A stretch of 64,000 bases of DNA from Ovis canadensis (Eukaryota > Chordata > Mammalia > Artiodactyla > Bovidae), in contig NC_091246.1 of the NCBI RefSeq assembly GCF_042477335.2, forward strand, positions 106,359,001 to 106,423,000. Direction: 5' to 3'. Shown in pieces: positions 45,085-56,914 of the stretch; position 1 is the stretch's first letter; every line of letters begins with the position of its first letter. The notes below the pieces were generated by a model. That model was given only the letters and a program-made list of their open reading frames with translations, was not told where the DNA came from and made no database searches. Made by a program: the position numbers and the translations under genes.

Positions 45085-45895
45085 AGTAGGTGAATGAATA
45101 GATAAACTATGGTATATCCAGGTGATGAAATATTGTTTGGTTCTAAAAAGAAATAAGTTATTAAGCCATGGAAAGACATGGAGGAAGCCTAAATGTGTAT
45201 TAATAAGCAAAAGAAGTCATTCTGAAGAGGCTACATACTGCATGATGTGTGAAATTCTGGAAAGGCAAAACTAGAGACAAGAAGAGGTCAGTGTTGCCAG
45301 GATTTGGAGGCAAGAAGGGAAGAATGAATAGGCAGAGCATAGTTGACTTTTAGGGCAGTGAAGCTATTCCGTATAATATTATAATAGTGGATACTTGTCC
45401 TTAAGACATTTGTCCAAGTCCATACAATGTAATACCCCAACAGTAAACCTTAATGTAGGGACTTCCCTTAGTGGTCCAGTGGTTAAGACTTTGCCTTCTA
45501 ATGCAGAGGGTATCTGTTCAATCCCTGGTCAGGTAGCTAATATCCCACATGGCTCACAGCCAAAAAGCAAAAACATAAAACAGGAGCGTTATTGTAACAA
45601 ATTCAGTTGATCCACATCAAAAAAATATTAAAAACTTTTAAGGTAAACTTTGGACTTTGGGTGACAACAATTCTTAATGTGGGCTCAATTATAACAAGTA
45701 TACTAGTCTGGGAATGTTGATGATGGGGAGGCTATGCACTTGTACGGGCAGGAGGTAAATGGAAAATCTCTGTGCTTTCTGCTCATTTTTGCTGTGAACA
45801 TAAAGCTATTAAAAATAAACTCTATTAAATACAAACAAAGTCTATTGAATAAAAACAAATTAAGTCTATTAAATAAAAAAAAAGAGAGCCATAAG
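45085..45895 (+). mobile_element. L1M 3' UTR, split by CHR-2
   Basis: 'actatggtatatccaggtg', 'gaagaggctacatactgc', then beyond a CHR-2 insertion 'ctttggactttgggtgac', 'ggaggctatgcacttgtac' and 'gtgaacataaagctatt', followed by repeated 'aagtctattaaata' units. Typical sense L1M terminus. Confidence 0.75.
45459..45573 (+). mobile_element. CHR-2 type SINE
   Basis: Sense head 'gggacttcccttagtggtcc', 'ggttaagactttgccttc', B-box-like 'tgttcaatccctgg', end 'catggctcacagccaaaa'. Inserted in L1. Confidence 0.85.
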
Positions 45896-45929
45896 TACTT
45901 ATATTTGCTCGACATCAAACTAATTTAAG

Positions 45930-46340
45930 ATATCAGGGTCAATGTATTATATACAACAAATCTGAAAAACATTATGCTAATGAAAGAAATTAGTCACAAA
46001 AGCACACATCTTGTATTATTTCATTTATATGAAATGTCTAGAATAGACCATTTTATGGAGGCAGAAAGTAGATTTGTGGCTCCCAAGGGCAGAAGACTGG
46101 GGAAAATGGGAAGTGACTATTAATAGGTATGGATTTTTGTTTTGTTTTAGGTGGTTAAAATGTTCCAAAATTGGATTGTGGAAATGGTTGCATAGTTACA
46201 TAAATACACTTATAAACCACTGAAATACACATAGAAGAATGTGCATTTTAAAGGGTATGTAATTTTAAAGGATGAATTTGTAAAATATGAATTATATTTC
46301 AGTAAATTATATTTACTTTACAATAAATTATATTTTAATA
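45930..46340 (+). mobile_element. L1M 3' UTR, second copy
   Basis: 'aaaacattatgctaatgaaag', 'atttatatgaaatgtctag' and 'gaaagtagatttgtggctc' to 'atgaattatatttcag': another sense L1 terminus directly behind the first, an independent insertion or duplication. Confidence 0.7.
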
Positions 46341-46394
46341 AAGCTATTTTTAAAAATATTAATAAAATGAAAATACCTTTAAACATTAAAACAT

Positions 46395-46452
46395 TTTTAA
46401 GTAGATAAAATAAAATAGTAGCATAGATTTACAAACTTTTCAGTTAATAACT
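46395..46452. repeat. 58-bp direct repeat, left copy
   Basis: Starts 'ttttaagtagataaaat' and ends 'gttaataact'. Matches 46609-46666 at about 50 of 58 positions. The pair flanks a truncated Bov-tA. Confidence 0.85.
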
Positions 46453-46606
46453 AGGCTCCTCTGTCCATGGAATTCTCCAGGCAAAAATACCAGAGTGGGT
46501 AGCTAATTTCCTTCTCCCTCTCAATCCAGGGATTGAACCTGGGTCTCCTGCACTGCAGATAGTCTCCTGCACTCTTCATCTTTACCATCTGAGCCACCAG
46601 GGAAGA
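46453..46606 (-). mobile_element. Bov-tA SINE between 58-bp direct repeats
   Basis: Antisense, lacking the terminal third ('gtcgtgtccgactc' side): starts 'aggctcctctgtccatgg', ends 'gagccaccagggaaga'. A 'gatagtctcctgcactc' segment is duplicated near the reversed B box. Confidence 0.9.
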
Positions 46607-46608
46607 CC

Positions 46609-46666
46609 TTTTAAGTAGATAAAATCAAATAATAATATAGATTTACAAAAGTTTCTGTTAATAAGT
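46609..46666. repeat. 58-bp direct repeat, right copy
   Basis: See left copy. Far longer than the 9-22 bp duplications of other insertions here. Confidence 0.85.
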
Positions 46667-46769
46667 ATGGAAGTTTCAAGAGAAATTCTAAAGAAGTCAG
46701 AATTATTTGGAGAAACTGAAGAGTAAAGGAAAATATATAAAACATTATAACTTTAGTTTTATAATAAGT

Positions 46770-46850
46770 AACAAAAAGACTTTGCCCAAGATAACACAGA
46801 GGTTAAGTGACGGTCCTGGGACCTGAGTATCCATTGCTAAAAATCTTTTT
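46770..46850 (-). mobile_element. MIR-like fragment
   Basis: 'actttgcccaagataacaca' and 'gttaagtgacggtcctggg' resemble the antisense MIR head ('ttgcccaaggtcacacag'). Short. Confidence 0.4.
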
Positions 46851-46925
46851 TTGATCTTGAAGTTTCCTTAAAATTCCAGTGTCTCAGCAAGTAAATATCT
46901 TTTTCATATTAAATCATATTCTTAG

Positions 46926-47057
46926 GGGACTTCCCTGGAGGTCCAGTAGTTAAGACTTCATGCTTCCACCACAGGGGGCTTGGGTTCAGTCCCTGGTGGG
47001 TGGGTAAGATTCCAAATGCCACGCAGCAAGGCCAAAATGTGTAAAAAAAAAAAAAAG
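46926..47057 (+). mobile_element. CHR-2 type SINE with target duplication
   Basis: Sense head 'gggacttccctggaggtcc', B-box-like 'gggttcagtccctgg', end 'caaggccaaaatgtg' and a 14-A tail. Target duplication 'atcatattcttag' (46913-46925) and 'atcatatttctag' (47058-47070). Confidence 0.93.
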
Positions 47058-47070
47058 ATCATATTTCTAG

Positions 47071-48111
47071 AAAACAAACAATAAAAAAATCTATAAGGTG
47101 TTAAAAATAAATCCTTTTAAAATATTTACACCTCTCACAAATTTCCTCCAGGGCATAAGAAAGGGAAAATGCATATTAAGTATTTTAAATAATTAACATT
47201 TCAAAAATGTCCAGAAAATGACTAATAAAAATTCTTTGCACACAAATAGAATACTAACTATTATGATCATAGATCTAAACTGCAAGTGTGAAACAATTGT
47301 TTGGTTTTGTGGCATCAAAGCTCTGTTTCATTTGTTTTGGGCACCTAATTTAGGAACATCTGTTTAAATAGAATCTGTTTAATAAGAAAAATATCCTTTG
47401 ATATGAGAATAGGCTGAATTGATATTTAGACCATTTATTAGTTCTGTTACTACTAAGTGAAGGCAAATCAGTCACCCTAGCTAAAATTCCAAATTACAAA
47501 AAAGATGCTATATAACTGTTAATAAAAACATATTTTGCTCATTCATTCATTTAAAATATTTGTTTACAGCCTCTATTCTGTGTCAGGTACATCAGTAAGT
47601 TTCAAAGCTGTGATGTAGACCAAAAAATATATTGAATATTTCCTTAAAGAGACTCGCAATTCAGCTGAAGAAGCAAGCAAGTAAATAAAAACTTGAAATA
47701 CTTATGATAAATTCTATAATAGGTTTAATTTACCAATTTCATTAAAAATGGTATAATGTTTTAATTTTAGCATAATATTTTCTGCAGCATATTTGGTGAT
47801 ATTTATTATATTCAAAAAAGCATACTGCTTTATTTGTTAAACTCAGAAATTTTATCAAATCTTGCCAAACTCGATTAATGATATGTTTTACTTCTTACAT
47901 TTGCTGATAATTGATTATAAAGGCACATTTCCTTATACAGAAAAACCCTTGTCTTCTTCCTATAAACTCCACTTGGTTATAAAGAACTTTTTCCTTGGAT
48001 AAATTGATGAGATCTTTATTTTTCTAATAGTTTATTTAGGTTTTTGCATTAGAATCTGAAAGCTCATAGTGTTTTTCTTCCTTGATTTTAAACTTATTTC
48101 TTGGTTTTAAG
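47071..48111. other. Unassigned AT-rich sequence
   Basis: No gene or repeat recognised. Confidence 0.4.
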
Positions 48112-48120
48112 CTTATTAAT

Positions 48121-48931
48121 CCCAGAATCAAGATTGCTGGGAGAATATCAATAACCTCAGATATTCAGAGGATACCACCCTTATGGCAGAAAGTGAAGAA
48201 GAACTAAAGAGCCTCTTGATGAAAGTGAAAGAGGATAGTGAAAAAGTTGGCTTAAAACTCAACATTCAAAAAACTAAGATCATGGCATCTGGTCCCATCA
48301 CTTCATGGCAAATAGAAGGGGAAACAATGGAAACAGTGACAGTCTATTTTCTCGGGTTCCAAAATCACTGGAGATGGTGACTGCAGTCATGAAATTAAAA
48401 GACACTTGCTCCTTGGAAGAAAAGCTATGACCAACTTAGACAGCATATGAAAAAGCAGAGACATTACTTTGCCAACAAAGGTCCATCTAGTCAAAGCTAT
48501 GGTTTTTCCAGTAGTCATGTATGGACATGAGAGTTGGTTGGACTATAAGGAAAGCTGAGCACCGAAGAATTAATGCTTTTGAACTGTGGTAGGAGGAGAC
48601 TCTTGAGAATCCCTTGGGCTGCAAGGAGATCCAACCAGTCCATCCTAAAGGAAATCAGTCCTGAATAGTAATTGGAAAGACTGATGCTGAAGCTGAAACT
48701 CCAATACTTTGACCACCTGATGTGAAGAACTGACTCATTGGAGAAGACCCTGATACTGGGCAAGACTGAAGGCAGGAGGAAAAGTGGATGACATAGGATG
48801 AGATGGTTGGATGGCATCACCAACTCAATGGACATGAGTTTGAGCAAGCTCCGGGAGTTGGTGATGGACATGGAAGGCTTGTGTGCTGCAGTCCATGGGG
48901 TCACAAGGAGGCGGACATGAATGAAGTGAAA
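48121..48931 (+). mobile_element. BovB 3' half with target duplication
   Basis: Sense, 5'-truncated just before the RT active site, which reads YSED instead of YADD (near 48163). A 65-codon frame (48183-48380) covers MAESEEELKSLLMKVKEDSE. Target duplication 'cttattaat' at 48112-48120 and 48932-48940. The usual 'actgaa' tail is absent. Confidence 0.94.
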
Positions 48932-48940
48932 CTTATTAAT

Positions 48941-49130
48941 TATAGCAGAGTATGCCTAACTTTATTTTCTTTAGAAATCTGCCTCAAACTTAGACTCATC
49001 AATTTGATAATTTGGTGATAATTTGATTATTTATTCAACTCAGTTGGAATTTCCTTCATATATTTGTTACTTTCTTAAACTCTGTCATTTTTTTTTGTGT
49101 GTGTGGAAGTCCTTTTCCCCCCTTAATTTT
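48941..49130. other. Unassigned spacer
   Basis: AT-rich; T and GT runs near 49090. Confidence 0.4.
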
Positions 49131-49277
49131 GGTCTTCCCTGGTGGCTCAGATGGTAAAAAATTTGCCTGCATTAGGGGACCTGGGTTTGATCCCTGGGCC
49201 AGGAAGATCCCCTGGAGAAGGGAATGGCCACCCACTCCAGTATTCTTTCCTGGAGAATTCCATGGATATAGCAGCCT
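49131..49277 (+). mobile_element. Bov-tA SINE, 3'-truncated
   Basis: Sense head 'gtcttccctggtggctcag', B-box-like 'gggtttgatccc', body to 'ttccatggatatagcagcc', then ends without the terminal third, as does the copy at 33183. Confidence 0.9.
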
Positions 49278-49943
49278 CAAAATGAAGAATTGTTTAGTTT
49301 TTTTCCATTATAATTTATGCCTGTTTACATTATTTGTCTGTGTTTGAAACATTTCTTTACAAGATCTTTCGTATCTATAAATGGGTTCACAGTTTAAGTA
49401 TAATTCTATCAGTTTACCTACTGAAGTATTTAGTTGGAAAGTCATGTGATTTTAGTTCCAGAAACAGTTTGTGATTGGGATACACTTGAGTTTCCTTAAG
49501 TGTTTTGTTATTTGTTTGTTCAAGTGGCTTTCTCGCTCTTGCAGCAGCTCTACTTTGTTGGAACGAAATGTGTTTGTACTGACTGGATCTTCCTCTCTCT
49601 GGCTGTTAGAACCCCTTAGATAGTTTGTGTTTTCTATATTAGCCCTCAGATCTGGTGGAAGTAAACAAGTGGAGACAGTCTGATGAGCTTTACAACACTG
49701 AGCTAGTTGTGTGGCGCAGAAGGGCTGCAGGTCCCCTGCTGAGGACCAATAGTGGGATGAAGCTTTCCTGTTCCCAGAACTATAAACATATTCTCAACTT
49801 CAGGAGCAGAGGACCTAGTCTGGCTCCTCCCTCGTCCTCAAGGTCACACTTACTGGACAAATTTCCAGCCATGTCAAAATTTCCTCTGAGAATCTCTGTA
49901 CTAGGATTTTCCAAGACTGTGGCTAACTTTACTCTCTATCTCA
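49278..49943. other. Unassigned sequence
   Basis: 49640-49940 is balanced and open on the + strand for 112 codons (49655-49993, running into a BovB tail), with no known domain. Confidence 0.35.
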
Positions 49944-49999
49944 AGCCTGGTGTGTTGCAATCCATGGGGTTGCAAATAGTCGGACATGACTGAATGACT
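49944..49999 (+). mobile_element. BovB-type 3' tip
   Basis: Only about 56 bp: 'gcctggtgtgttgcaatcc' to 'gactgaatgactg', then an AAC repeat. Either an extremely truncated BovB or a Bov-A end. Confidence 0.8.
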
Positions 50000-50000
50000 G

Positions 50001-50044
<44 letters not shown>
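50000..50044. repeat. (AAC)n microsatellite
   Basis: Fifteen uninterrupted AAC units grown from the BovB-type tail. Confidence 0.95.
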
Positions 50045-50215
50045 ATCCCTTGCTTTGTAGAAACAAAGGAAGAAAGACTCTGTACCAGTTCTCTCCATCA
50101 AGATCTCCTCCAAGACTAAACCTTCATCTGTTCCACCATATAAACCAATTTCAACAGCAATTTGACTTGGAAAAGAGAAGTAGTCAGAAATTTGGAGAAA
50201 AGGTATAGGGAGTCA

Positions 50216-50645
50216 CATTATTAGTTTGGTAGGGCTGTCATAAAAACATGATACAAATGGGGTGGCTTAAACAACCAGAATTTATAGTCTTACAGTTCTG
50301 GAGGGTAGGATTCCAGCATCAAGGTGTGAGCAGAGTTGGTTCTTTCTGAGGGCTGACAGAGAAGGATTGGTTCCAGGCTTCTCTCCTTGAATTGTTAGAT
50401 CGTCATCTTCTCCTTGTGTCTCTTTACATCATCTTCCTTCTAAATGAGTCTAATCTCTGTGTCCAGATTTCTCCTTTCTAAAAGGACATCAGTCATATTG
50501 GATTAGAATCCTAAATGATTTGTTGTGACTTGATCATCTCTATAAAGACCCTATCTCCAATTAAGGTCACATTTTGAGGTGCTAGGGCTTAGAACTTCAA
50601 CTATACCTCTCTTTAGGGGATTTAGTTCAGTCCACAATGGCCATG
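50216..50645 (-). mobile_element. Old LTR-like repeat, antisense
   Basis: 'tggtagggctgtcataaaa', 'ggtggcttaaacaaccag', 'cttacagttctggaggg', 'ggacatcagtcatattgg' and 'ttagttcagtccacaatgg': the fullest copy of the family also seen at 14325 and 33324. Confidence 0.55.
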
Positions 50646-50903
50646 TTTAAGTCAGTTGTCTGTTCCTGATATTCTACTGAAGATATTAGTTAAGCTCTAG
50701 ATTGGTGATGACCTCAGAAGCCGTTAAGGAGGGCAAGTTTCAGCATGAAATTCTGGAGATAGATAGAATAACAAAAAGTTCTAGTCCAAAGGACCTGAGG
50801 GGATCGTGAAAACCATAAGATCATTACCATAAGAAAGTCTAAAATTTCATGTACATCCTATGTGTTACCAGTTGAAAAATAAATGAGCATTTATAAAAAA
50901 GTG
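50646..50903. other. Unassigned spacer
   Basis: No feature recognised. Confidence 0.4.
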
Positions 50904-51498
50904 ACAGGCTCCAAAATCACTGCAAATGGTGCCTGCAGCCATGAAATTAAAAGACACTTGCTCCTTGGAAGAAAAGCTATGACCAACTTAGACTGCATAT
51001 GAAAAAGCAGAGACATTACTTTGCCAACAAACGTTCATCTAGTCAAAGCAATGATTTTGCAGTAGTCACATATGGATGTGAGAGCTGGACCATAAAGAAG
51101 GCTGAGTGCTGAAGAATGATGGTTTTTGAACTGTGGTGTTGGAGAAGACTCGAGAGTCCGTTGGAGTGCAAGGAGATCAAACCAGTCCATCCTAAAGGAA
51201 ATCAGTCCTGAATATTCATTGGAAACACTGATGCTGAATCTGAAACCCCAATACTTTGGCCACATGATGCAAAGAACTGACTCATTGGAAAAGACCCTGA
51301 TGGCTGGGAAACACTGAAGGCAGGAGGAGAAGGGGACGACAGAGGATGAGATGGTTGGGTGGCATCACCAACTTGATGGACATGAGTCTGAGAAAGCTCT
51401 GGGTGTTGGTGATGGACAGGGGGAAGTCTGGCGTGCTACAGTCCAAGGGGTCGCAAAGAGTCGGACACGACTGAGCGACTGAACTGAACTAAACTGAA
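50904..51498 (+). mobile_element. BovB 3' fragment
   Basis: Sense from 'ggctccaaaatcactgcaaa' to the 'gaactgaactaaactgaa' tail. Several small deletions, for example in the 'gactctcgagag' region near 51150. Confidence 0.93.
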
Positions 51499-51930
51499 GG
51501 GATTGCTAAAGTTTTCAGTTTTTTCTAGCTTAGAAATTTAACACTATATATGAGTATTCATTTTCAAATTAAGTCAGAATTTTGGAGAAAATATTCTATG
51601 GAATTTTTCTGAAAGTAGTGTTGTTACTTCATTTAGAAATAACATATGGTAAAATACTCCAATCTGCAGCTGCCGGCCATAATCCATTTAGCGTATAAGA
51701 CACATATATAATACTGAGAATGAGTATCAGACTCAAAATTCACCTCAGGTGAAAAATGAAAAGAACAGTCAAGGTTGTGGCATTTGGGGTTTTGTATATT
51801 TTAAAGCTCTTCTATTTTTCTTATATTTATATAAGAGGCCTGTGATGAAAAAAATCTACATGATAGGGAAACCTCTGCAGGAGTGCAGATATGAAATGGA
51901 GGTTTCATTGGTTGATGTATTAATAAGTGG
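51499..51930. other. Unassigned AT-rich sequence
   Basis: No feature recognised. Confidence 0.4.
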
Positions 51931-52050
51931 CGGAGGAGGGCATGGCAACCCACTCCACTATTCATGCCTGGAGAATCCCATGGACAGAGGAACCTGGTGG
52001 ACTATAGCCTATAGGGTTGCAGAGAGTCAGACACAACAGAAGTGACAGCA
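51931..52050 (+). mobile_element. Bov-A SINE fragment
   Basis: Sense, headless: 'ggaggagggcatggcaacc' to 'cagacacaacagaagtgac'. Confidence 0.9.
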
Positions 52051-52408
52051 CATATACACACATGCTAACAAGTGAATGAAGGTATCTCCTGACATTACAA
52101 CCACATTCCCTTAGTAACAATCTTTAATTTTGTTCATCATTTGATCCAGTATCTACAGTCCTCCATGATACGCCTGAAACCCATTTCCTGCTATTTTCCT
52201 TCAGTCATCACTTTTTTCCCTACCAATAATATAAATTGTTTAGAAGTTAGATAAAATCTGAATGTAATTTCTGCCTTAACGTAATAATAGTGTGATATTG
52301 GAAAAGCTTCTGAAATTCATGGGAACACATGATTAAAACATGAATAGGATTATGTATACCTTAGAATCTTGGGAGCAGAAATAAGACGGAACGTATCCAA
52401 TACAGTTA
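52051..52408. other. Unassigned sequence
   Basis: No feature recognised. Confidence 0.4.
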
Positions 52409-52618
52409 GGCTTCCCAGGTGACTCTGTGGTAGAGAATTTGCTTGCCAGTGCAGGAGATGCAGATTAGATCCCTGGGTCAGGAAGATCCTCTGGAGAAGG
52501 AAATGGCAACCCACTCCAGGATTCTTGCCTGGAAAATCCTATGGACAGAGGAGCCTGGTGGGCTACTGCCCATGGGGTCGCAGGGAGTCGGTCACAACTT
52601 GGCAACTATAAATAACAA
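52409..52618 (+). mobile_element. Bov-tA SINE
   Basis: Sense complete copy: head 'aggcttcccaggtgactctg', body 'gaaatggcaacccactcc', end 'cggtcacaacttggcaac'. An approximate target duplication around 'atccaata-gtta' is seen at 52395-52408 and 52620-52631. Confidence 0.92.
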
Positions 52619-52631
52619 CATCCAATAGTTA

Positions 52632-53116
52632 ACTGCACAAACTACTAAAATTACTAAAATCTTATTCACCCCAATTTTTTCTGCTTCTATGCTTTGAAGT
52701 TTTTTCACCCCTCTACAAAGTTTTCCAGTATATTTTTCATATATTCAAATTCTCAAAATGAACAGTGAACTGGTTTCAAAGCTTTGTTAAATATTCCCCA
52801 CTCTATCCACATTTTCTAATCTCCTCATGCTTTCTATTCTGAAATAATGTTTTTGAATTCCCATCGCTTCTTTCAATACTTATGTTCTATGAGCTACTAT
52901 GAATATTCATGTATATCTTACACACTATGTGGAATTGTAGTCTCTAAGACCAGATGTTTCCCATTCACATGTGTATCACAGAAAGCTCCTAAAATTGTGC
53001 ACATTATAAACCTTGTATTGTTAGTGAAGAAACTACTTAAGGAAAATATTTGGAAGTACTTTTACAAGTTGTGTCTACTTCAAACCAAACATTCAGAGAA
53101 AGAATGAAATATCAAG
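52632..53116. other. Unassigned AT-rich sequence
   Basis: No feature recognised. An 86-codon + frame (52847-53107) has no known domain. Confidence 0.4.
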
Positions 53117-55164
53117 GCAGTTCAGTTCAGTGCAGTTCAATCTCTCAGTTGTGTCCAGTTCTTTGTGACCCCATGAACTGCAGCACACCAGGCCTGCCTG
53201 TCTATCACCAACTCCTGGAGTTCATTCAAACTCATGTCCTTTGAGACAGTGATGCCATCCAACCATCTCATCCTCTGTCATCCACTTCTCCTCCTGCCTT
53301 CAATCTTTCCCAGCATCAGGGTCTTTTCAAATGAATCAGTTCTTCACATCAAGTGGCCAAAGTATTGGGGTTTCAGCTTCAACATCAGTCCTTCCAATGA
53401 ACGCCCAGCACTGGTCTCCTTTAGGACGGACTGATTGGATCTCCTTGCAGTCCAAGGGACTCTCAGGAGTCTTCTCCAACACCACAGTTCAAAAGCATCA
53501 ATTCTATGGTGCTCAGCTTTCTTCACAGTCCAACACTCACATCCATACATGACTACTGGAAAAACCGTAGCCTTGACTAGATGAACCTTTGTTGACAATG
53601 TAATGTCTTTGCTTTTTAATATGCTGTCTAGGTTGGTTACAACTTTCCTTCCAAGGAGTAATTGTCTTTTAATTTCATGGCTGCAATCACCATCTGCTGT
53701 GATTTTGGAGCCCCCCAAAATAAAGTCAGCTACTATTTCCCCACCTATTTTCCATGAAGTGATGGGACCAGATTTCATGATCTTGGTTGTCTGAATGTTG
53801 AGCTTTAAGCCAACTTTTTCACTCTCCTCTTTCACTTTCATCAAGAAGCTCTTTAGTTCTTTCCTTTCTGGCATAATGGTGGTGTCATCTGCATATCTGA
53901 AGTGATTGATATTTCTCCCGGCAATCTTGATTCCAGCTTTGCTTCTTCCAGACCAGCGTTTCTCATGATGTACTCTGCATAGAAGTTAAATAAGCAGGGT
54001 GAGAATATACAGCCTTGACTGTACTCCTTTTCCTATTTGGAACCAGTCTGTTCCATGCCCAGTTCTAACCGTTGCTTCCTGACCTGCATACAGATTTCTC
54101 AAGAGGTAGGTCAGGTGTTCTGGTATTCGCATCTCTCAGAATTTTCCACAGTTTATTGTGATCCACACAGTCAAAGGCTTTGGCATAGTCACTAAAGCAG
54201 AAATGGATGTTTTTCTGGAACTCTCTTGCTTTTTTGATGATTCAGCAGATGTTGACTATTTGATCTCTTGTTCCTCTGCCTTTTCTAAAACCAGCTTGTA
54301 CATCTTGGAAGTTCATGATTCATGTATTGCTGAAGTCTGGCTTGGAGAATTTTGAGCATTACTTTGCTAGCATGTGAGATGAGTGCAATTGTGCAGTAGT
54401 TTGAGCATTCTTTGGCATTGCCTTTCTTTGGAATTGGAATGAACACTGACCTTTTCCAGTCCTGTGGCCACTGCTGAGTTTTCCAAATTTGCTGGCATAT
54501 TGAGTGCAGCACTTTCACAGCATTATCTTTCAGGATTTGAAATAGCTCACCTGGAATTCCATCACCTCCACTAGCTTGATTTGTAGTGATGCTTCCTAAG
54601 GCCCACTTGACTTCACATTCCAGGATATCTGGCTCTAGATGAGTGATCACACCATCTTGATTATCTGGGTTGTGAAGATCTTTTTTTGTACAGTTCTGTG
54701 TATTCTTGCCACCTCTTCCTAATATCTTCTGTTTCTGTTAGGTCCATACCATTTCTGTCCTTAATTGTGCTCATCTTTGCATGAAATGTTCCCTTGGTAT
54801 CTCTAATTTTCTTGAAGAGATCTCTCGTCCTTCCCATTCTATTGTTTTCCTCTATTTCTTTGCATTGATAGCTGAAGAAGGCTTTCTTATCTCTCCTTGC
54901 TATTCTTTGGAACTCTGCATTCAAATGGGTATATCTTTTGTTTTCTCCTTTGCTTTTTGCCTCTCTTCTTTTCACAGCTATTTGTAAGGCTTCCTCAGAC
55001 AGCCATTTCGTTTTTTTGCATTTCTTTTCCATGGGAATGGTCTTGATCCCTGTCTCCTGTACAATGTCACAAACCTCTGCCCGTAGTTCATCAGGCACTC
55101 TTATCAGATCAAGTCCCTTAAATCTATTTTTCACTTCCACTGTATAATAGGAATTTGATTCAGG
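53117..55164 (-). mobile_element. BovB LINE, RT and 3' part of a twin-primed near-complete copy
   Basis: Antisense BovB from the reversed tail 'gttcagttcagtgcagttc' to the linker between endonuclease and RT. The catalytic YADD is intact at 53884-53895. Surviving frames are 176 codons (53344-53874), 121 codons (54285-54650, with NQASGGDGIPGELFQILK) and 159 codons (54661-55140). Frameshifts separate them. At 55164 it meets its own 5' part in opposite orientation. Confidence 0.94.
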
Positions 55165-55375
55165 CAGTAGAAGTGGCGCAGGAGTGGCAGAGAGGAGCTA
55201 CCCCACTCCCAAAGTCAGGAGCGGCGGCTGGGAGGAGTTATCCTACATCCAAGATCTGGAGTGGCAGCAGAGAGGAACTACCCCAAGTCCAAGGTCAGGA
55301 GTGTGGCTGCACCTTGCTGGAGTAGATGTGAAGAGATACCCCACGTCCAAGGTAAGAGAAACCCAAGTAAGATGG
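55165..55375 (+). promoter_or_regulatory. BovB 5' leader with imperfect tandem units
   Basis: Three to four units of roughly 45-50 bp built on 'aggagctaccccacgtccaagg'-like sequence, GC-richer than the rest. 5' leaders of autonomous LINEs carry the internal promoter; activity in this decayed copy is not implied. Confidence 0.5.
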
Positions 55376-56585
55376 TAGGCCCTGAGAGAGGGCATCAGAG
55401 GTCAGACACATTGAAACCACAATCACAGACAACTAGCCAATCTGATCACACGGACCACAGCCTTGTCTAACTCAATGAAACTAAGCCATGCTATGTGGGG
55501 CCACCCAAGATGGACGGATCATGATGGAGAGTTCTGACAAAATGTGGTCGACTGGAGAAGGGAACGACAAACCACTTCAGTGTTCTTGCCTTGAGAACCC
55601 CATGAACAGTATGAAAAGGCAAAAAGATAGGACACTGAAAGATGAACTCCCCAGGTCAGTAGGTGCCCAATATGCTACTAGAGCTCAGTGGAGAAATAAC
55701 TCCAGAAAGAATGAAGGGATGGAGCCAAAGAAAAACAATACCCAGTTGTGGATGTGACTGGTGATAGAAGCAAGGTCTGATGCTGTAAAGAGGAATATTG
55801 CATAGGAACCTGGAATGTCAGGTCCATGAATCAAAGCAAATTGGAAGTGGTCAAACAGGAGATGGCAAGAGTGAAAGTCGACATTCTAGGAATCAGTGAG
55901 CTAAGATGGACTGGAATGGGTGAATTTAAATCAGATGACCATTATATCTACTAGTGTGGGCAGGAATCCCTTAGAAGAAATGGAGTAGTCACCATAGTCA
56001 ACAAAAGAGTCTGGAATGCAGTACTTGGATGCAATCTCAAAAATGACAGAATGATCTCTGTTCATTTCCAAGGGAAACCATTCTATATCACAGTAATCCA
56101 AGTCTATGCCCCAACCAGTAACACTGAAGAAGCTGAAGCTGAATGGTTCTATGAAGACCTACAAGATCTTTTAGAACTAACACCCAAAAAAAGATGTCCT
56201 TTTCTTTATAGGGGACTGGAATGCAAAAGTAGGGAGTCAAGAAACACCTGGAGTAACAGGTAAATTTGGCCTTGGAGTACAGAATGATGCAGGGCAAAGA
56301 CTAACAGAGTTTTACCAAGAGAACGCACTGGTCATAGCAAACACCCTCTTCCAACAACACAAGAGAAGACTCTACACATGGACATCACCAGATGGTCAAT
56401 ACCAAAATCAAATTGATTATATTCTTTGCAGCCAAAGACGGAGAAGCTCTATACAGTCAGCCAAAACAAGACCGGGAGCTGACTTTGGCTCAGATCATGA
56501 ACTCCTTATTGCCGAATTCAGACATAAATTGAAAAAAGTTGGGAAAACCACTAGACCATTCAGGTATGACCTAAATCAAATCAAG
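55165..56585 (+). mobile_element. BovB LINE, 5' leader and endonuclease of the same copy, inverted
   Basis: Sense 5' leader with imperfect 'agg-gctaccccaagtccaaggtcag' units (55165-55370), then 'gacaactagccaatctg' and the endonuclease region: 'gggaaccactt' style context, ISVHFQGKPF, and SDHELL intact near 56489-56505. An extra A in an A-run near 56195 shifts the frame before GDWNAK. The segment ends at 56585 in 'gacctaaatcaaatc', the point where the minus segment begins. This is the only BovB here that keeps its 5' leader. Confidence 0.93.
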
Positions 56586-56914
56586 TCAATTAGGTGCTTC
56601 AAATATCTCAATATTTAAAGTCATTTAGGGGATTATGGCAAATTATCACTATAATTTGGAGAAAAGATGACAGTCTGAGAGTTAAAAAGTAAATATCACA
56701 ATAGAGTGGGTTATATTGTCTTATTTATAAATAAGGCACTCTCAGAGTGAACCAAGGACACACATATAAACTCAAAGGTTACTTTTAGATGGCCAAAGAG
56801 TATGTCTGGCTGTATAATCTAAATAATTTTCTGGAAAAAGCATAGGTTAAAAGAGATTAGTAGGAATGACATCTAGAAAAGAAAGAACTAAGGAGCAGAG
56901 AAAGTGTCTGCCTT

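Noticed and set aside
50000..50044. Glutamine- or leucine-repeat coding sequence
   Set aside because: Plain AAC microsatellite attached to a BovB-type tail; no gene around it.
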